This document shows positions 1 to 8,524 of a stretch of DNA of 64,000 bases, in pieces. The DNA lies in NCBI GenBank assembly GCA_022653675.1, contig JALCST010000002.1, positions 1-64,000 of the forward strand, in the 5' to 3' direction. Numbering within the stretch: position 1 is the stretch's first letter; the number at the start of each line of letters is the position of its first letter. The DNA is from Bacteroidales bacterium (GTDB lineage Bacteria; Bacteroidota; Bacteroidia; Bacteroidales; UBA932). The notes under the pieces were generated by a model, which was given only the letters and a program-made list of their open reading frames with translations, did no database searches and had not been told where the DNA came from. The position numbers and the translations under genes were made by a program.

Positions 1-456
1 GCTTTCGGAAACGGCGACATATCCACCCTTTTTCAGGTATTTGCGCCACTCGTTCAGCCCACGCTCGAAACCGATATTGTAAATAGACCCCTCCGACCAG
101 ATCAAATCCAGTTCCCCGTTTTTAAAAGGAAGGTCGTCCATCGAACGGACAATACCTTTCACCCTGTCCTGTAGATTCATCTTTATGGCGTTTGCATTAA
201 CCAGGTCGATGAAACCGGGGAAAAGGTCGAGACCGGTAATCTTTCCCTTTACGTGTCGGGCCAATACCATGGTCTGGCCTCCCGTCCCGCAACCGACGTC
301 GGCTATGAGGGATTTGCCGTCGAGGTTGTCTATGAAACTTAATGCCTTCAGCGTAGCTTCTGGACTTCCCGGTCCCTGCCTTTTCGTGTTTGAAAAGAAA
401 TCGCAGATAAAATTATAATCGAATTCTCCTATTGACGTACTATTATCGTTACTCAT
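1..456 (-). CDS. class I SAM-dependent methyltransferase, partial (C-terminus outside window)
   Basis: The first 152 codons are present; the gene starts with ATG at 456 and runs off the left edge. A glycine-rich SAM-binding motif I (ADVGCGTGG, about residues 52-60) is followed by ITGLDLFP, whose acidic residue would hold the ribose of SAM, and by [19 protein letters not shown], the usual motif II/III region. This is the Methyltransf_11/25-type Rossmann fold. The substrate cannot be told from this part; small-molecule methylation is the family norm. A well-formed promoter lies about 150 bp upstream (603-633), so it is probably transcribed alone. The fold assignment is confident, the specific function is unknown. 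Confidence 0.85.
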   Translation of the reverse strand, partial: MSNDNSTSIGEFDYNFICDFFSNTKRQGPGSPEATLKALSFIDNLDGKSLIADVGCGTGGQTMVLARHVKGKITGLDLFPGFIDLVNANAIKMNLQDRVKGIVRSMDDLPFKNGELDLIWSEGSIYNIGFERGLNEWRKYLKKGGYVAVSES

Positions 457-602
457 TGTTTTAAAGTGTTTTGAAAAAATATAATAAATAGAAACCTTTC
501 TCTCCAAGAAATATCAGAGAGCTACCGAAAGAATAATCCGTAAAAGAAATACGGATCGTTTACAACACCGAATCCGAGTCAAGTAACGACTTAAACATGC
601 CG

Positions 603-633
603 CAAAGGTACGATATTTCATAAAGTCCGCAAA
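603..633 (-). promoter_or_regulatory. Bacteroidetes-type promoter for the methyltransferase
   Basis: On the minus strand TACCTTTG (603-610) matches the TAnnTTTG -7 box. TTTG (630-633) stands 19 bp upstream, the spacing expected for the -33 box. Transcription would start near 596-600, giving an untranslated leader of about 140 nt before the ATG at 456. I see nothing else in 457-826 apart from this promoter. Confidence 0.65.
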
Positions 634-826
634 TCGGAAAGAGAGAATAAACGATCACGGGCTGACCGTTGCGATGACTTTCGTCATGCCAATCCTTTCG
701 AAACAAACTTCAGGTATCCGGAAACCGCCAGGGACAGGAAATTCATAATCACGGTAAAACACTTCACTTCTGAGAAAAATCGTGTTAATTATGCAAGTGC
801 TGCCCTGCTTGTCGAACCATGGCTGA

Positions 827-955
827 GAGCGCAGCACTTTCTTCCCTTATCTTTAACATTCAACTACTTACAGGTCCGTACCGCACCGTTTTTCTGAATG
901 TGGCAGCCTCATAAGCAGCAGAATAAGAACGAATTGAAAAGAAAGTGCTGCGCTC
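827..955. repeat. 129-bp REPIN-like palindromic element, copy 1
   Basis: The element begins GAGCGCAGCACTTTCTT and ends with its exact reverse complement, a 17-bp perfect terminal inverted repeat around a 95-bp interior. Its length is identical to the elements at 18035, 61383, 62437, 62607 and 62777. The interior has diverged, but the left half keeps scattered matches in register with the others (TCCC, AT, TCAA and ACTT). It starts 8 bp beyond the stop codon of the CBM-like lipoprotein gene, so it could also help end that transcript. Confidence 0.85.
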
Positions 956-962
956 AAAAACT

Positions 963-1370
963 TCACTGGATCTCGATGTAGTCGATAGCTATGCTCCCCT
1001 CCGTCGGCCTGAAGCATTCGACGGTAATGTAGTTGTATCCTTTTACCAGTTTGGCTTCCACGGAAGCCTCGGACCATACGCCATATTCATGGAAAACGAC
1101 TGGAGCGGAAAAATGATCCGACTTCAACTCGCAGGCATCCATATCGGATGCGGAATCGCATTTCCCTCTGACGACGATGGTGACAGCTTCGTCTTCGTCT
1201 GATTCCACCACGAATTCGGCCGACGAACTCTCATCCGTAAAATCATCGAGATATCCGAATCCCGAGAATTCCCCGTCGGATACGGTAGATAAACCGTAGC
1301 CCTTGCAGCAAGAGCTTAAAAGGGCTACGGATGGAACCAAGATAAACATTACCAACCATTTTCTAATCAT
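963..1370 (-). CDS. small lipoprotein with CBM35/CBM6-like domain
   Basis: 135 residues. The N-terminus is a lipoprotein signal peptide with lipobox LLSSC, so the mature protein probably sits on the outer membrane. The rest resembles most of a family 35/6 carbohydrate-binding module: EFSGFGYLDDF corresponds to the GFSGxGY strand, and the C-terminal GYNYITVE...GSIAIDYIEI is the typical closing pair of strands. The first strand of such a module (an AE-containing segment) is missing here, but a matching segment (FQAECSSARGGVV) ends the glycosidase just upstream. Only 12 bp separate the two genes. It may therefore be the detached half of a formerly fused GH-CBM protein. A free-standing glycan-binding lipoprotein is the alternative. 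Confidence 0.6.
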   Translation of the reverse strand: MIRKWLVMFILVPSVALLSSCCKGYGLSTVSDGEFSGFGYLDDFTDESSSAEFVVESDEDEAVTIVVRGKCDSASDMDACELKSDHFSAPVVFHEYGVWSEASVEAKLVKGYNYITVECFRPTEGSIAIDYIEIQ

Positions 1371-1382
1371 AACTTAATCAGA

Positions 1383-2780
1383 TTATTGACATTTCAGAAC
1401 CACTCCTCCTCTTGCCGAAGAGCATTCCGCCTGGAATCTGCGTTTGCCGTCGGGTCTTATCCTTAGAATTTTGCAACTGTGCGGAGCCAATTCCGCTTCA
1501 TATTTACCGGACATGGAGCCCAAATCCTTGTGTTCCCACAAATCCCTGACATTTTCGACCTTTCCGCCGTCTATTCCTAGATCATCGAAAAAATCGATCC
1601 CATATTTCATCGCTTCGTCTTCGCGATTGAACAGTCCGACCACATAATCTCCATCGGGGAGCTGGCCCACCCATCTTGAACTGTTGATATCGTGAATATC
1701 CCGGCTGAGTGGCTTTGCCACGAATCCGAGTTGGTTCAATTCGATCAGTTCCCTGTTCTTATAAATATCGTCTACATCATCGTCGGCAGTATCGTATTGG
1801 TCTGCTATGGCGAGGGCGGAACCTCCCATCACCATTATGGAGAAAAGGAATCGCCTCTCGTCCTTACTCTGCAACTTGTTTAGGCGCATGCAGTCGCCGT
1901 CCAATATCATCTGACCCTTAGCTGCAACATCGGAAAACGCGACCATACCGTCAAATACGTTGTCATACTGTGGCCATACTCCACGGACGTTGCCCCTGTT
2001 TCTGGAACTCACGAAATCCCATTCCCCTGAAAAGCAATCGTTGTCGATCCTTATCATGTCGCCGTATAGCAGTTCCGTTTTCGCATGCCCGTAACAGTTA
2101 GGCATGACGAGACTCAGGAAAAGTTCGTCGCCGGCTTCTTCCATTATCCACTGCAAAGCCTTGGCATAGCGCCTCGTTCCGTAGTTATCTTCATAATTTT
2201 CCAGGAAATCTATCCTCAGGTATTTTACTCCCAGGTTGATGAAATAACGCACATATCCTTTCACCCACTGTTCGGCACCCGGTTTGTCTACATCGACCCA
2301 GTAAAGGGCGTCGTTGAAAGGATGATCGCCGGCAATCTGCTTGGCAGTAGCGGTGGAGCCGGTTACGGGGCAATCCCCGTCGTAAGCCGCCTTGGTCATC
2401 CAAAGGGGATTGTAATATACCCCCATTTTCATGCCCCTGCCCTTTATATATTCATTCCAGTATGAAAAGCCGTTTTCCCAATTGCTGTTGTATTTAGTAA
2501 TGTATCCGTTCCCGTTTATCGTTTGTGCACTTTCGATCCAACCATCGTTGCAAATCATATCATACCCGTAGTCCTTGAATGTTTTCGCCATCCAGTCTAT
2601 ATTGCATTTCCAGCGAAGTTCGGTCATGGGGACATCGAGATCGTAACAGTATTCGTAGGCGATCCAATATTGGGGGCCTGTGCCTTTTCTCGTGTATTTA
2701 CTGTCTCTCGCAAACAGGGTTACCGATGCGAGAGACAATAACGATACAGCAATGATTGTTTTTGTGTAGCTAAATTTCAT
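1383..2780 (-). CDS. glycoside hydrolase, GH27/GH36-like (clan GH-D), probable alpha-galactosidase type
   Basis: 465 residues with an N-terminal signal peptide (cleavage near LFA-RD) and a (beta/alpha)8-barrel. GVKYLRIDF (D about 191) matches the catalytic nucleophile strand of clan GH-D enzymes, and RIDNDCFSGEWD is a candidate acid/base region; WI-NDGW and GMKMGVYYNP are other barrel motifs of the clan. A beta-sandwich follows. The last 15 residues (QAECSSARGGVV...) look like the first strand of a CBM35/6 module that then stops. The start codon overlaps the stop of the SusE/F-like gene by one base (TAATG), so the two are probably translationally coupled. It would release terminal sugars, most likely alpha-galactose, from the glycan bound by this locus. 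Exact family and linkage are uncertain. Confidence 0.7.
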   Translation of the reverse strand: MKFSYTKTIIAVSLLSLASVTLFARDSKYTRKGTGPQYWIAYEYCYDLDVPMTELRWKCNIDWMAKTFKDYGYDMICNDGWIESAQTINGNGYITKYNSNWENGFSYWNEYIKGRGMKMGVYYNPLWMTKAAYDGDCPVTGSTATAKQIAGDHPFNDALYWVDVDKPGAEQWVKGYVRYFINLGVKYLRIDFLENYEDNYGTRRYAKALQWIMEEAGDELFLSLVMPNCYGHAKTELLYGDMIRIDNDCFSGEWDFVSSRNRGNVRGVWPQYDNVFDGMVAFSDVAAKGQMILDGDCMRLNKLQSKDERRFLFSIMVMGGSALAIADQYDTADDDVDDIYKNRELIELNQLGFVAKPLSRDIHDINSSRWVGQLPDGDYVVGLFNREDEAMKYGIDFFDDLGIDGGKVENVRDLWEHKDLGSMSGKYEAELAPHSCKILRIRPDGKRRFQAECSSARGGVVLKCQ

Positions 2781-3640
2781 TATTGGATGAATTTTACATT
2801 GATCGTCAGGTTTTCCGTATCAAGGTCAATTTCGTATGTGCCTTCGTCGACGACCTTCCATTTCTGGTCCGGATTGCCGGTTTCGGTATAAAGGACCTGG
2901 CCATCCTTGATCCCCGCCTTGCTGATTTCCGTATCCGCCTCAGGAGCCATGTAAGTCGGGCCACCCCAATCGTACTTTGTAGGGAATTTCAGCTCTCCGG
3001 TCTTCAGGATGCCTTTGTACGTATGAATGTTCCCGTTCTTGTCCATAAGGGTCGGTTGGGAAATATCCCATCCTGCAGGAGAGGCATCGCCCACCATGTA
3101 GACTCTCCCTTCTTCCCATTCGCGGATTTCCGGCTCGTCTATGGTACTCAGTCTAGTAGCATCCAAAGTCAGTTTCACCGGATTCACCTTGAGGAGATAA
3201 GTTCCGCTCATGCCCTTATCGAGGCCGAAGAAATAATCGTCGACGGTATATTCGTCCGGATTATCGGCCTTAGGAACGGCCTGGACAAGCTTCAGCTGAT
3301 TGACGCCTTCCTTGAGATAAGCATAAGATTGGCCATCTTCGACTGTTGCGGGAATAAGGAATTTCGCCTTATCCCAGGTATCGACGGAAACGGTGAACTT
3401 GATGAGCTTGTTTTCGGCACTTCTTACAAGATCTATCTGATATTGGAAGATGTCTTGGTCATCCGTCGCTTCCATCGGAAGCGGATCGGCGCTATCCCAT
3501 TTACCGGGAGCCGCACCAAGCATATAGACCATTTTATAGTGCTGTTCAATGTCGATCGGATCGGTCCCATTTTGCTTTTTGCAAGAAGAAAGAGCAGCTA
3601 CTCCGCAAAGGAGTACCATGATTTTCGTAATTGTTTTCAT
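2780..3640 (-). CDS. SusE/SusF-like outer-membrane lipoprotein
   Basis: 286 residues. The signal peptide ends in lipobox LSSC and is followed by a SusE/F-style N-terminal segment. Two repeats of the starch-module type are visible: YMLGAAPGKWDSADPLPM near residue 38 and VYMVGDASPAGWDISQPTLM near 178. Each pairs a 'G-A/D-x-P-GWD' turn with later aromatic residues, as in SusE and SusF glycan-binding domains. It lies 30 bp downstream of the SusD-like gene and overlaps the glycosidase start by one base, the normal SusC-D-E order. Its role is surface glycan capture; the ligand is unknown. Family assignment is fairly sure from repeats, position and lipobox. Confidence 0.8.
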   Translation of the reverse strand: MKTITKIMVLLCGVAALSSCKKQNGTDPIDIEQHYKMVYMLGAAPGKWDSADPLPMEATDDQDIFQYQIDLVRSAENKLIKFTVSVDTWDKAKFLIPATVEDGQSYAYLKEGVNQLKLVQAVPKADNPDEYTVDDYFFGLDKGMSGTYLLKVNPVKLTLDATRLSTIDEPEIREWEEGRVYMVGDASPAGWDISQPTLMDKNGNIHTYKGILKTGELKFPTKYDWGGPTYMAPEADTEISKAGIKDGQVLYTETGNPDQKWKVVDEGTYEIDLDTENLTINVKFIQ

Positions 3641-3670
3641 GAATAATTATTAATTTAAAGTTTGATAATA

Positions 3671-5392
3671 TCAATATCCCGGATTTTGCCTTAATGCACT
3701 GTTGCTATTGAGAACATCCCGAGGAACAGGAAGGATTTCGGTATGCGAATCACCGTCCGCTTCCTTGTCCCACCAGACCCCTGTACAGAATTTATCGAAA
3801 CGGATCAGATCGGTCCTGCGCCTTCCTTCGGAAATGAATTCCCTGCCCCATTCATCGAGAAGTTCGCTTTCCGTGAGCTGCACGGGACCTTCGGGTGCGT
3901 ACAGGTAACTTTCCACCACGTCTTCCGGATAATTCCTGCGCCTTACCGAGTTCAAAAGTTTGCCGGCACCTATGGCATCACCTTCCCTGAACTTGCATTC
4001 GGCGAGGGAATATATTATTTCGGGAAGCCTGATTTCAACGTAATCGGATTGCATTTGCCCTTCGTCATCGTCACCGTAAAACGGATATTTGCAATATCTC
4101 CACCCTGAATTGTGATCCCCGTGAAGCATGTCGGAAGTCTGGTCGGAAGGTACTTCGTCCGGAGGAGTGCTCCCGAAATCCGCTACCATATCCCTGAGAT
4201 ACAAATCGTATCCTCCGGTAGGGGAAACCACCCTCTTGGTCACCCCGTTTTCCACATACTCGAGGTAACCGAACAGCATCATACCTTCGCGCTTACTGTT
4301 CCCCAAGTTTTTGTACAGCTTGAGCCTGTAATCCTCGGGATACTTCTGGAACTTGGCGACAGGCCTTCCCAATTCGGTGGTGTACGGGGTACCGTCCGGC
4401 GCAAGGCTAGGCGAAAATCCGTATTTGCAGTTATGGTCGCCGTTGCCGGCTTTAGTGTCACCGAAATAATTCGCGACAGTACGTGCCGGAACGGTCCACC
4501 AGAACATGTCTCCGGAATAAACATAATGGCTGTATCCCTTGGCAGACGGAAATGCGAATATCACTTCCGGGCAATCCTCATTCTGCCAGTCGTAAACTTC
4601 ATCCCATGTTTTTCCGAGAGAATAGGTGCCGTACACTCCGTCGATTATGTTTTCGGCATATGTCTCGCATTCGGTGTATTTTTTCTCCCCTATCCACTTT
4701 TCAGCATTCAAATACAGCCGCACCAGGAGAGCGGCGGCACCTGCCTTGGTCCATTGTCCCTGGGCGGTCCCGTTTCCTCCCGTACCTTCTTTCGCAGGCA
4801 AGAGATCTATGCATTCCTTCAATTCCTTTTCTATGAAATCGAACACTTCCTGCGGTTTTGCCTGGGCCACCGTATCCGAGGAAACCTTACTGCTCGCAAC
4901 CAAAGGTATGTTGCGATACATTCCCAACAATCTTATGTAAAACCAAGCCCTGAGCGTCCTGCATTGGGATACGAGCCCTTCGAACTCGGCTTCGGTAAAA
5001 CCGAACTTATCGGGATCAAGCGTATTCAGGTCGTCGATCACCGAATTGCACTGCATGGTGCCGGTAAAGCAGCCGTCCCACTCGGTCTTGATAACTTCTT
5101 CCTCCGTAGTCCAGGTATGGTAATGAAGGCGTCTCCATTTTCCGCCGTCATCCCACCAGTCGTCCTTTTTCCAGGTCGCGACCTGGTCTCCCGCCAATTC
5201 CTCGATCACCTGGCGGGATTGGACACTGTAATATCCATGTTCGAACGGTCTGTAAACGGCACGGATAACATCCATTTTGGTATTATAGTAATTATCGCTG
5301 GTGACCTGGTCGTAAACGGTTTCATCCAGATTGGTACAAGAACAGGTCAGGACAACTGCCAATGCTGTCAAAAATATTCCCTTGAATTTCAT
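3671..5392 (-). CDS. SusD/RagB-family glycan-binding lipoprotein
   Basis: 573 residues, lipobox TCSC after a short signal peptide. It shows the hallmarks of the family: the N-terminal TPR-rich half (DNYYNTKMDVIRAVYRPFEHGY), a central insertion rich in aromatic residues, and the C-terminal EWGREFISEGRRRTDLIRF block found in nearly all SusD proteins. SusD proteins form the lid of the SusC channel and help pull in oligosaccharides. The gene follows the SusC-like gene by 19 bp. The usual C-terminal ending (LRQNPGY) is intact. Confidence 0.93.
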   Translation of the reverse strand: MKFKGIFLTALAVVLTCSCTNLDETVYDQVTSDNYYNTKMDVIRAVYRPFEHGYYSVQSRQVIEELAGDQVATWKKDDWWDDGGKWRRLHYHTWTTEEEVIKTEWDGCFTGTMQCNSVIDDLNTLDPDKFGFTEAEFEGLVSQCRTLRAWFYIRLLGMYRNIPLVASSKVSSDTVAQAKPQEVFDFIEKELKECIDLLPAKEGTGGNGTAQGQWTKAGAAALLVRLYLNAEKWIGEKKYTECETYAENIIDGVYGTYSLGKTWDEVYDWQNEDCPEVIFAFPSAKGYSHYVYSGDMFWWTVPARTVANYFGDTKAGNGDHNCKYGFSPSLAPDGTPYTTELGRPVAKFQKYPEDYRLKLYKNLGNSKREGMMLFGYLEYVENGVTKRVVSPTGGYDLYLRDMVADFGSTPPDEVPSDQTSDMLHGDHNSGWRYCKYPFYGDDDEGQMQSDYVEIRLPEIIYSLAECKFREGDAIGAGKLLNSVRRRNYPEDVVESYLYAPEGPVQLTESELLDEWGREFISEGRRRTDLIRFDKFCTGVWWDKEADGDSHTEILPVPRDVLNSNSALRQNPGY

Positions 5393-5411
5393 TTTACTTC
5401 GTTTTTTGAAT

Positions 5412-8363
5412 TTAGAAATCGATTTGTACCCCGAAAATCACCTGCCGGCAGGAAGGATAGTAATTGCGTGATCCGGTAGCTCCGGGTTGCAATCCGTTCG
5501 TTTGATATGTCGAAGGATCCACACCCGTAAAACCGGTTATGGTCGCCAGGTTTCTGCCCGTCGCATAAACCCTGAGATTCTCCACATATTTGCTTTTCAA
5601 CTTGAATTTATATCCGAGATCGACCACGTCAAGCTTCAGGTAATCCCCCCTTTCGAGGAAATAGTCACAAACTACGGGATTCCCCTTTATATTGGCATTC
5701 TTCGTGTATGCCTGTTTCATCACATTCCCGACCTCGTCGGGGAGCCCGTAATAGAATTCATGTATATTGAACAGGTCGAAGCCGAAAGCTCCGCGGAAGA
5801 ACAAAGACAAATCCCAATTCCCGTAGCTGAAACTGTGTGTCATTGATGCCGTAAACTTCGGAAGCCCGTTGCCTACCTCCCGCATATCATCATCAGTCGC
5901 GTTAGCCGCCAGCTTGTACTCGTTGTTCTTGTCGTAAATTACCCAGTCGCCATCTTTGGTGAACCCGGCGAATTTCAACATGTAGAACGTCCCAAGTCTC
6001 TTTCCCTTCTCGATGCGCTGCAAATAATGGAACGGGAACGGGTCTTCCGTAGCGGCGACGTAATAGTAGTCCTGCCCGACATATTCCGAATTTGAGAATG
6101 ACACGAACTCGTTGTTCATGGTCGACCCCACGAAATCCACCGAGTATTTGAAATCGCTTTTGTCGACGACATCGAAGTGAAGGTCGAATTCGAGACCGCT
6201 GTTTTTCATCGTTCCTACATTTACGAACGTGGTAGAGAAAAGGTATGGAGGAATGGATACGTTGTAATCGCCGAGCAGATCTTTCTCGGTGCGGTTGAAA
6301 TAATTGACGGAACCGCTTATCCTGTTGTCAAATAAACTGAAATCAAGCCCAAGGTTCCAGTTGATGCCCTTCTCCCATTTAAGGTCTGGGTTGACGTTCT
6401 TGGAAGGCCCCCATACGGTAAAGTACTGTCCATTATAGTAGTAATCGCCGAATCCGGTCATAGTATTGAGGGACAGATAGTTGTCAAAATTCTGATTACC
6501 TGTTACCCCGTAGTCGGCACGGAGTTTAAGGTCGTTTATCCAGCTCAGGTTTTTCATGAACTTCTCCTTGGAAATGCGCCAACCGAGAGAAAACGCCGGG
6601 AAATCGCCCCATTTGTTGTTCGCGCCGAATTTAGAGGACCCTTCGTGACGCAGAGAAGCCGTAGCAAGGTATTTCCCCTTATAGTCATAACTGACCCGTC
6701 CGAAGAAAGCGATAAGTTTCGAGTCGTTCTTGTACGAGCTCATACCGACATGCCCTTCTTCCTTAGCCCACTCGCCTTGGCCGATACTGTTATATGTCAA
6801 AGCGTCCGAAGGAAAATTCTTATTTTCGGCACTTACTCCGGAATTCAGGAAATATTGATAGGAATAACCGGCCATCACTTTCAGATTGTGATCGCCGAAA
6901 TTCCTATTGTAATTGGCAAGCCATTCCAAAGAGTGTTGGCTGCTGCTTGCATATGACCTGGACGCATCTCCCGACCACCCTTTGCTTATACTTTCGGTAT
7001 TGGTGGAAGGGCTGAACCAACCGTTATAATTATCCGTCTGCTGGTCGGCGAAGGTTATTTGCGTATTCAGATAATCGGTGATATTCAGCTTAGCCGTCGC
7101 ATCCCAGTCGAGCATTTTGATTTCACGGTCGTCCTTAACGGTGTAGATCGCTTCAACGGGGTTATATCCGGCCTGCTGCCCGAAGAAGCTGAAATACATC
7201 GAAGGATCGTCGGGATCATATATGGGCGAAGTAGGATTGGCCTCGATCGCGTTATGGAACACGTTCCAATCGGCACCCACCGCGTTTACGATGCGGGGCG
7301 CGATATTCGCCGTGAACGAAAACAACCCGCTCTTCGTGGTATGGCTGACAGATGCCCTTGCTCCATACTCCTCCCTCTCCGATCTCCTGTCTATGCCGGT
7401 AGCTTTGCGGTAATCCGCACTTACGCGATAATTGTTGCGGGAATTTCCTCCCGAAAGGGTAAGCGTGTGCTGATGCGTCAAGCCGACCCTGCTGACCTCT
7501 TTAAGCCAGTCGACGTTGCCGCCGTAATCGACGCTGGTACCCTGCGATGTCCTGTATTGCCTATACTCGTCGGCAGAAAGCATGTCTAGTTCCTTTATCA
7601 TGAAATTCGCGGATGCGACACCATAATAAGAGGTATGTATGGAACCGTCCTCCTTACCTTTCTTCGTGGTAATTAGAACTACGCCGTTGCTTCCCCGGGT
7701 ACCGTAAATAGCGGATGCAGCTCCGTCCTTCAATATGTCTATGGATTCTATGTCGTTCTGGTTCAAGTTCGACATGTTCCCGCCTGGGACACCGTCTATA
7801 ACCACGAGAGGATCGAGGCCCGCCGCACGCGACGACACGCCACGGATCTGTATGCTCGCTGAGCTGTTAGGATCGGCGGCGCCGGTATTGACAACGGAAA
7901 CTCCGGACACCTTGCCCTGGATCAGCATCAAAGGGTCGCTCACGCTCGTGGAAAGAAAGTCCTTGGACGATATGTGCGCGATAGCGGAAGTAAGTTCCTT
8001 CTTGTCCATGGTGCCGTAGCCGATCACGACGACCTCGCTCAACATCTTCTTGTCCACAGCCAGCGATGCATTGACAACGGCCCTCCCCGAAACTCCGGTC
8101 TCAACATTTACGTATCCTATGCAACTGAAAACAAGCACCGCGTCTTCCTTGACTCCTGCAAGGGAATAACTGCCGTCAGCTCCTGTACTGGTTCCGAGAG
8201 AAGTGCCTTTTACCATCACCGTGACGCCTGCAAGAGGCTCTGTGGAAACTGCATCTGTTACGATGCCGCTCACTTGGATATCCCGTGCGTAAACATTCGC
8301 CGCCATGCATGACAGCGCACACGACAACACCAGAATGGCGGTCAATTTGATTTGGATTTTCAT
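5412..8363 (-). CDS. SusC/RagA-family TonB-dependent outer-membrane transporter
   Basis: 983 residues with a signal peptide, then a carboxypeptidase-D-like N-terminal extension (VSGIVTDAVSTEPLAGVTV), a TonB box region, the plug domain (SIQIRGVSSRAAGLDPLVVIDGVPGG; IYGTRGSNGVVLITTKKG) and a beta-barrel ending in an aromatic residue (IFGVQIDF). The SusCD complex imports oligosaccharides using TonB energy. It opens a five-gene minus-strand unit (SusC, SusD, SusE/F, glycosidase, CBM lipoprotein), and the likely regulator lies directly upstream. No sigma/anti-sigma pair is present, and the N-terminal STN domain seen in those systems is absent, which fits control by the SusR-like protein. Confidence 0.95.
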   Translation of the reverse strand: MKIQIKLTAILVLSCALSCMAANVYARDIQVSGIVTDAVSTEPLAGVTVMVKGTSLGTSTGADGSYSLAGVKEDAVLVFSCIGYVNVETGVSGRAVVNASLAVDKKMLSEVVVIGYGTMDKKELTSAIAHISSKDFLSTSVSDPLMLIQGKVSGVSVVNTGAADPNSSASIQIRGVSSRAAGLDPLVVIDGVPGGNMSNLNQNDIESIDILKDGAASAIYGTRGSNGVVLITTKKGKEDGSIHTSYYGVASANFMIKELDMLSADEYRQYRTSQGTSVDYGGNVDWLKEVSRVGLTHQHTLTLSGGNSRNNYRVSADYRKATGIDRRSEREEYGARASVSHTTKSGLFSFTANIAPRIVNAVGADWNVFHNAIEANPTSPIYDPDDPSMYFSFFGQQAGYNPVEAIYTVKDDREIKMLDWDATAKLNITDYLNTQITFADQQTDNYNGWFSPSTNTESISKGWSGDASRSYASSSQHSLEWLANYNRNFGDHNLKVMAGYSYQYFLNSGVSAENKNFPSDALTYNSIGQGEWAKEEGHVGMSSYKNDSKLIAFFGRVSYDYKGKYLATASLRHEGSSKFGANNKWGDFPAFSLGWRISKEKFMKNLSWINDLKLRADYGVTGNQNFDNYLSLNTMTGFGDYYYNGQYFTVWGPSKNVNPDLKWEKGINWNLGLDFSLFDNRISGSVNYFNRTEKDLLGDYNVSIPPYLFSTTFVNVGTMKNSGLEFDLHFDVVDKSDFKYSVDFVGSTMNNEFVSFSNSEYVGQDYYYVAATEDPFPFHYLQRIEKGKRLGTFYMLKFAGFTKDGDWVIYDKNNEYKLAANATDDDMREVGNGLPKFTASMTHSFSYGNWDLSLFFRGAFGFDLFNIHEFYYGLPDEVGNVMKQAYTKNANIKGNPVVCDYFLERGDYLKLDVVDLGYKFKLKSKYVENLRVYATGRNLATITGFTGVDPSTYQTNGLQPGATGSRNYYPSCRQVIFGVQIDF

Positions 8364-8404
8364 CTTTCGTTATTTTGGTTGAATTTGGGTTATTATTTTG
8401 TAAG

Positions 8405-8412
8405 CAAAAATA
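8405..8412 (-). promoter_or_regulatory. candidate -7 box for the susC-like operon
   Basis: TATTTTTG on the minus strand fits TAnnTTTG, 41 bp before the SusC-like start codon. I see no TTTG at the expected -33 distance, which would suit a promoter that depends on the neighbouring activator. A single 8-bp match can occur by chance. Confidence 0.4.
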
Positions 8413-8524
8413 TCCCGCAATAATGCAATCAGAAAGCGATTAAACCCAAATTAAGATAACGGTTAACATAACGGGCTTATTCCAAGCTCATTTGAAATTC
8501 CAGACGCGATATTATTAAGATTGT

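Noticed and set aside
655-1077. Short frames around REPIN copy 1
   Set aside because: They overlap the 129-bp element and the lipoprotein gene, and have no coding features.
4112-5479. 455-codon open frame on the plus strand across the SusD-like gene
   Set aside because: It is antisense to a clear SusD-family gene, has no recognisable domain and no promoter; a shadow frame.
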